From positions 3,144,501-3,208,500 of the forward strand of contig NZ_CP047026.1 of assembly GCF_009796785.1 (NCBI RefSeq): a DNA stretch of 64,000 nt. Reading direction: 5' to 3'. Source of the stretch: Polaribacter sp. L3A8 (GTDB lineage: Bacteria > Bacteroidota > Bacteroidia > Flavobacteriales > Flavobacteriaceae). Below are positions 62,168 to 64,000 of the stretch, one piece after another. The position numbers and the translations under genes were made by a program. Below the pieces are notes generated by a model, which saw only the letters and a list, made by a program, of their open reading frames with translations, did no database searches and was not told the origin of the DNA. Within the stretch, counting starts at the first letter, position 1. The number at the start of each line of letters is the position of its first letter.

Positions 62168-64000
62168 ATGGCTTCAGACAAAAAATACTGGCAAAGTGTT
62201 GAGGAACTTAAAGGTAGTTCTATTGTTGAAACGTTAAGTAAAAACGAATTTGTAGAAGAAATTCCTACGGATGAGTTTTTAGGTGATAAAGAAACATTAG
62301 AGAATTCTTCTACTTCACGTAGAGACTTTTTAAAATATGTTGGTTTTACTACAGCTGCTGCATCATTAGCTGCTTGTCAAGGACCAGTTAGAAAGGCTAT
62401 TCCTTATGTTGTAAAACCAGACGATATAACTCTTGGAGTTGCAGATTGGTACGCAACTTCTATGGCAGATGGATACGATTTTGCAAACGTTTTAGTTAAA
62501 ACACGTGAAGGTCGCCCTATTCAAATAATGCCCAATAAAGAAGCAAACGGAACAACAAGCGCAAGAGTACAAGCAGCGGTTCTTTCTTTATATGATGAAA
62601 AATTACGTTTAAAAGCACCTACTAAAGGTGGTGAATCTATTTCTTGGTCAGCCGCTGATAAAGAAATTGGTGCTAAATTAAACGAGTTAAAAGAAGCAAA
62701 TAAACCTGTTGTTTTATTAACGGGAACAATGGCTAGTCCATCTACAGATAAAATTGTTTCAGAATTTATAGCTGCAAATCCAAATGTAAAACATGTTGTT
62801 TACGATGCTATTTCAGAATCTGGAGCAGCAGATGCTTTTATGGCAATGTACGGTAGACGTGTATTACCAAACTATCATTTACAAAATGCTAAAACAATTG
62901 TTTCTTTTGGTGCAGATTTTCTTGGAGACTTTCACGGAGGATTAGAAAAACAATTTATTGCAGGTAGACAACCAGCAAAAGGACACATGTCTTACCATGT
63001 GCAGATTGAAAGTAACATGTCTTTAACAGGTGCAAATTCTGATAAAAGAGTGGTTGTAAAACCTTCTGATCAAGTATTTGCATTATTGAATTTATATAAC
63101 GCTATTACAGGAGCTAACGTTCCTTCTAAAGCAACTTCTATAGATGCAACAATTAAAAAATTAGCTTCAGACTTAAAGAAAGCTGGTTCTAAAGCGGTTG
63201 TATTAACAGGGTTAAATGATAAAAATGCACAACTAATTGCATTAGCAATTAACAAAGCATTAAATAGTGAAATTATTGATGTAAACAACACATTAAATAT
63301 CCGTCAAGGAAATGATGCTGAAGTTGCTCAATTAGTTTCTGATATGAAAGCAGGTAAAGTTGCAGGATTAATTTCTTACAATGTAGATCCTATTTATTCA
63401 TTATCAAGTTCATCAGATTTTTCTGAAGGATTAAAAAAATTAGAATTATCAGTAGCATTATCAACAGAAAATAATGATACCGTAAACGCATCTAATTATG
63501 CATTGCCAACTCCACACTTTTTAGAATCTTGGGGAGATACTCAATTTGATGAAGTAACTTATGGTTTAATGCAACCAACAATTCAGCCATTATTTAATAC
63601 ACGTCAGGTTCAAGACACGTTATTAAACTGGACTGGAAATGCAACAAAATATTACGATTATTTAAAATCTTTTGCTACTACTACTATTTTAGTTGGTGGT
63701 TCTTGGAACAAAGCCTTACATAATGGTTTCTTTACAAAAGAAGTTGTTGTTTCTGAAGCTGAGTTACCAGAGATATCTATTTTAGATGCTGCAGCTAAAC
63801 TTTCTAGTGCTGCTAAAAAAGCATCTGGTTTCGAATTAAACTTATATACTAAAACTGGTTTAGGTGATGGTAAGCAAGCAAACAATCCTTGGTTACAAGA
63901 ATTTCCAGATCCAATTACAAGAGCTTCTTGGGATAATTACTTAATGATGTCTATGGCTGATGCCAGAGAATTAGGTTTTTCTAATCCTGTAAAAGATAAC
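62168..64000 (+). CDS. actB: Alternative complex III ActB, iron-sulfur/molybdopterin-like subunit (truncated by window end)
   Basis: The frame is open from the ATG at 62168 to the window end, 611 codons; the full family protein is about 1000 residues. A twin-arginine-like signal lies inside the N-terminal region (TSRRDFLKYVGFTTAAAS, followed by LAACQG, a possible lipobox), placed after about 48 residues as in other ActB proteins. The rest resembles the molybdopterin-oxidoreductase-like half (IVSFGADFLGDFHGGLE). The iron-sulfur half lies beyond the window. It is the second gene of the act operon. Confidence 0.9.
   Translation, partial: MASDKKYWQSVEELKGSSIVETLSKNEFVEEIPTDEFLGDKETLENSSTSRRDFLKYVGFTTAAASLAACQGPVRKAIPYVVKPDDITLGVADWYATSMADGYDFANVLVKTREGRPIQIMPNKEANGTTSARVQAAVLSLYDEKLRLKAPTKGGESISWSAADKEIGAKLNELKEANKPVVLLTGTMASPSTDKIVSEFIAANPNVKHVVYDAISESGAADAFMAMYGRRVLPNYHLQNAKTIVSFGADFLGDFHGGLEKQFIAGRQPAKGHMSYHVQIESNMSLTGANSDKRVVVKPSDQVFALLNLYNAITGANVPSKATSIDATIKKLASDLKKAGSKAVVLTGLNDKNAQLIALAINKALNSEIIDVNNTLNIRQGNDAEVAQLVSDMKAGKVAGLISYNVDPIYSLSSSSDFSEGLKKLELSVALSTENNDTVNASNYALPTPHFLESWGDTQFDEVTYGLMQPTIQPLFNTRQVQDTLLNWTGNATKYYDYLKSFATTTILVGGSWNKALHNGFFTKEVVVSEAELPEISILDAAAKLSSAAKKASGFELNLYTKTGLGDGKQANNPWLQEFPDPITRASWDNYLMMSMADARELGFSNPVKDN

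Overview
The window reads as chromosome of a marine, gliding-type member of the Flavobacteriaceae (Polaribacter/Tenacibaculum-like; the genus is inference). Supporting signs are the very AT-rich sequence, Bacteroidetes-type promoters (TTTG / TAnnTTTG) instead of Shine-Dalgarno-driven starts, SprA and a C-terminal sorting domain of the type IX secretion system (T9SS), alternative complex III, DUF5686 and DUF2911 proteins, and a class I ribonucleotide reductase with the ATP-cone on the small subunit. No rRNA, tRNA or CRISPR array was seen.

Layout. 1-9.9 kb (minus strand): nearly complete sprA (its C-terminus lies outside the window), ruvA and maeB. 9.9-18 kb: a sucrose-type utilisation locus made of a TonB-dependent receptor, GPH/SLC45-like transporter, PfkB fructokinase and GH13_18 phosphorylase on the minus strand, diverging from a LacI-family regulator with two near-identical palindromic operators between them. 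18-21.7 kb: DUF5686 outer-membrane protein, moaD, a DUF3817 membrane protein and moaE. 21.77-22.56 kb: three 206-bp tandem repeats carrying inverted GC-rich arms, then a perfect 24-copy heptamer array that runs into the 3' end of ctaA. 22.5-28.3 kb: ctaA, a cold-shock gene, nrdB-nrdA and a SMI1/KNR4 protein. 28.3-29.3 kb: an IS982 element. 29.4-41.6 kb: nhaA, META lipoprotein, dgt, a small exported protein, a large Asp-box propeller protein with a T9SS sorting domain, dxs, tadA and a DPP4-like peptidase.

41.7-46.7 kb is the accessory hot spot: an IS256-family element whose transposase has two nonsense codons, and an IS1595-family element inserted in the toxin gene of a parDE-type toxin-antitoxin pair, followed by umuD and umuC with a palindromic dispersed repeat between them. 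46.8-51.3 kb: a MocR-type regulator that has lost its pyridoxal-phosphate lysine, divergent from a TonB receptor and bioB. 51.7-54.5 kb: NfeD-like protein and flotillin, then two tandem paralogous 51-residue zinc-ribbon genes. 54.5-59.2 kb: rseP, a SCO1 protein, and feoA-feoB plus a Cys-rich Feo partner behind a promoter with a Fur-like palindrome. 59.4-64 kb: DUF2911 and SPOR proteins and the start of the alternative complex III operon (actA with an N-terminal monohaem domain, and actB truncated by the window edge).

No clearly undescribed multi-gene system was found. The best leads are the PLP-lysine-less MocR regulator with its repeated GGACTA sites, the paired zinc-ribbon microproteins, the repeat complex at 21.8-22.6 kb, and the IS-broken parDE module that keeps an intact operator and antitoxin.
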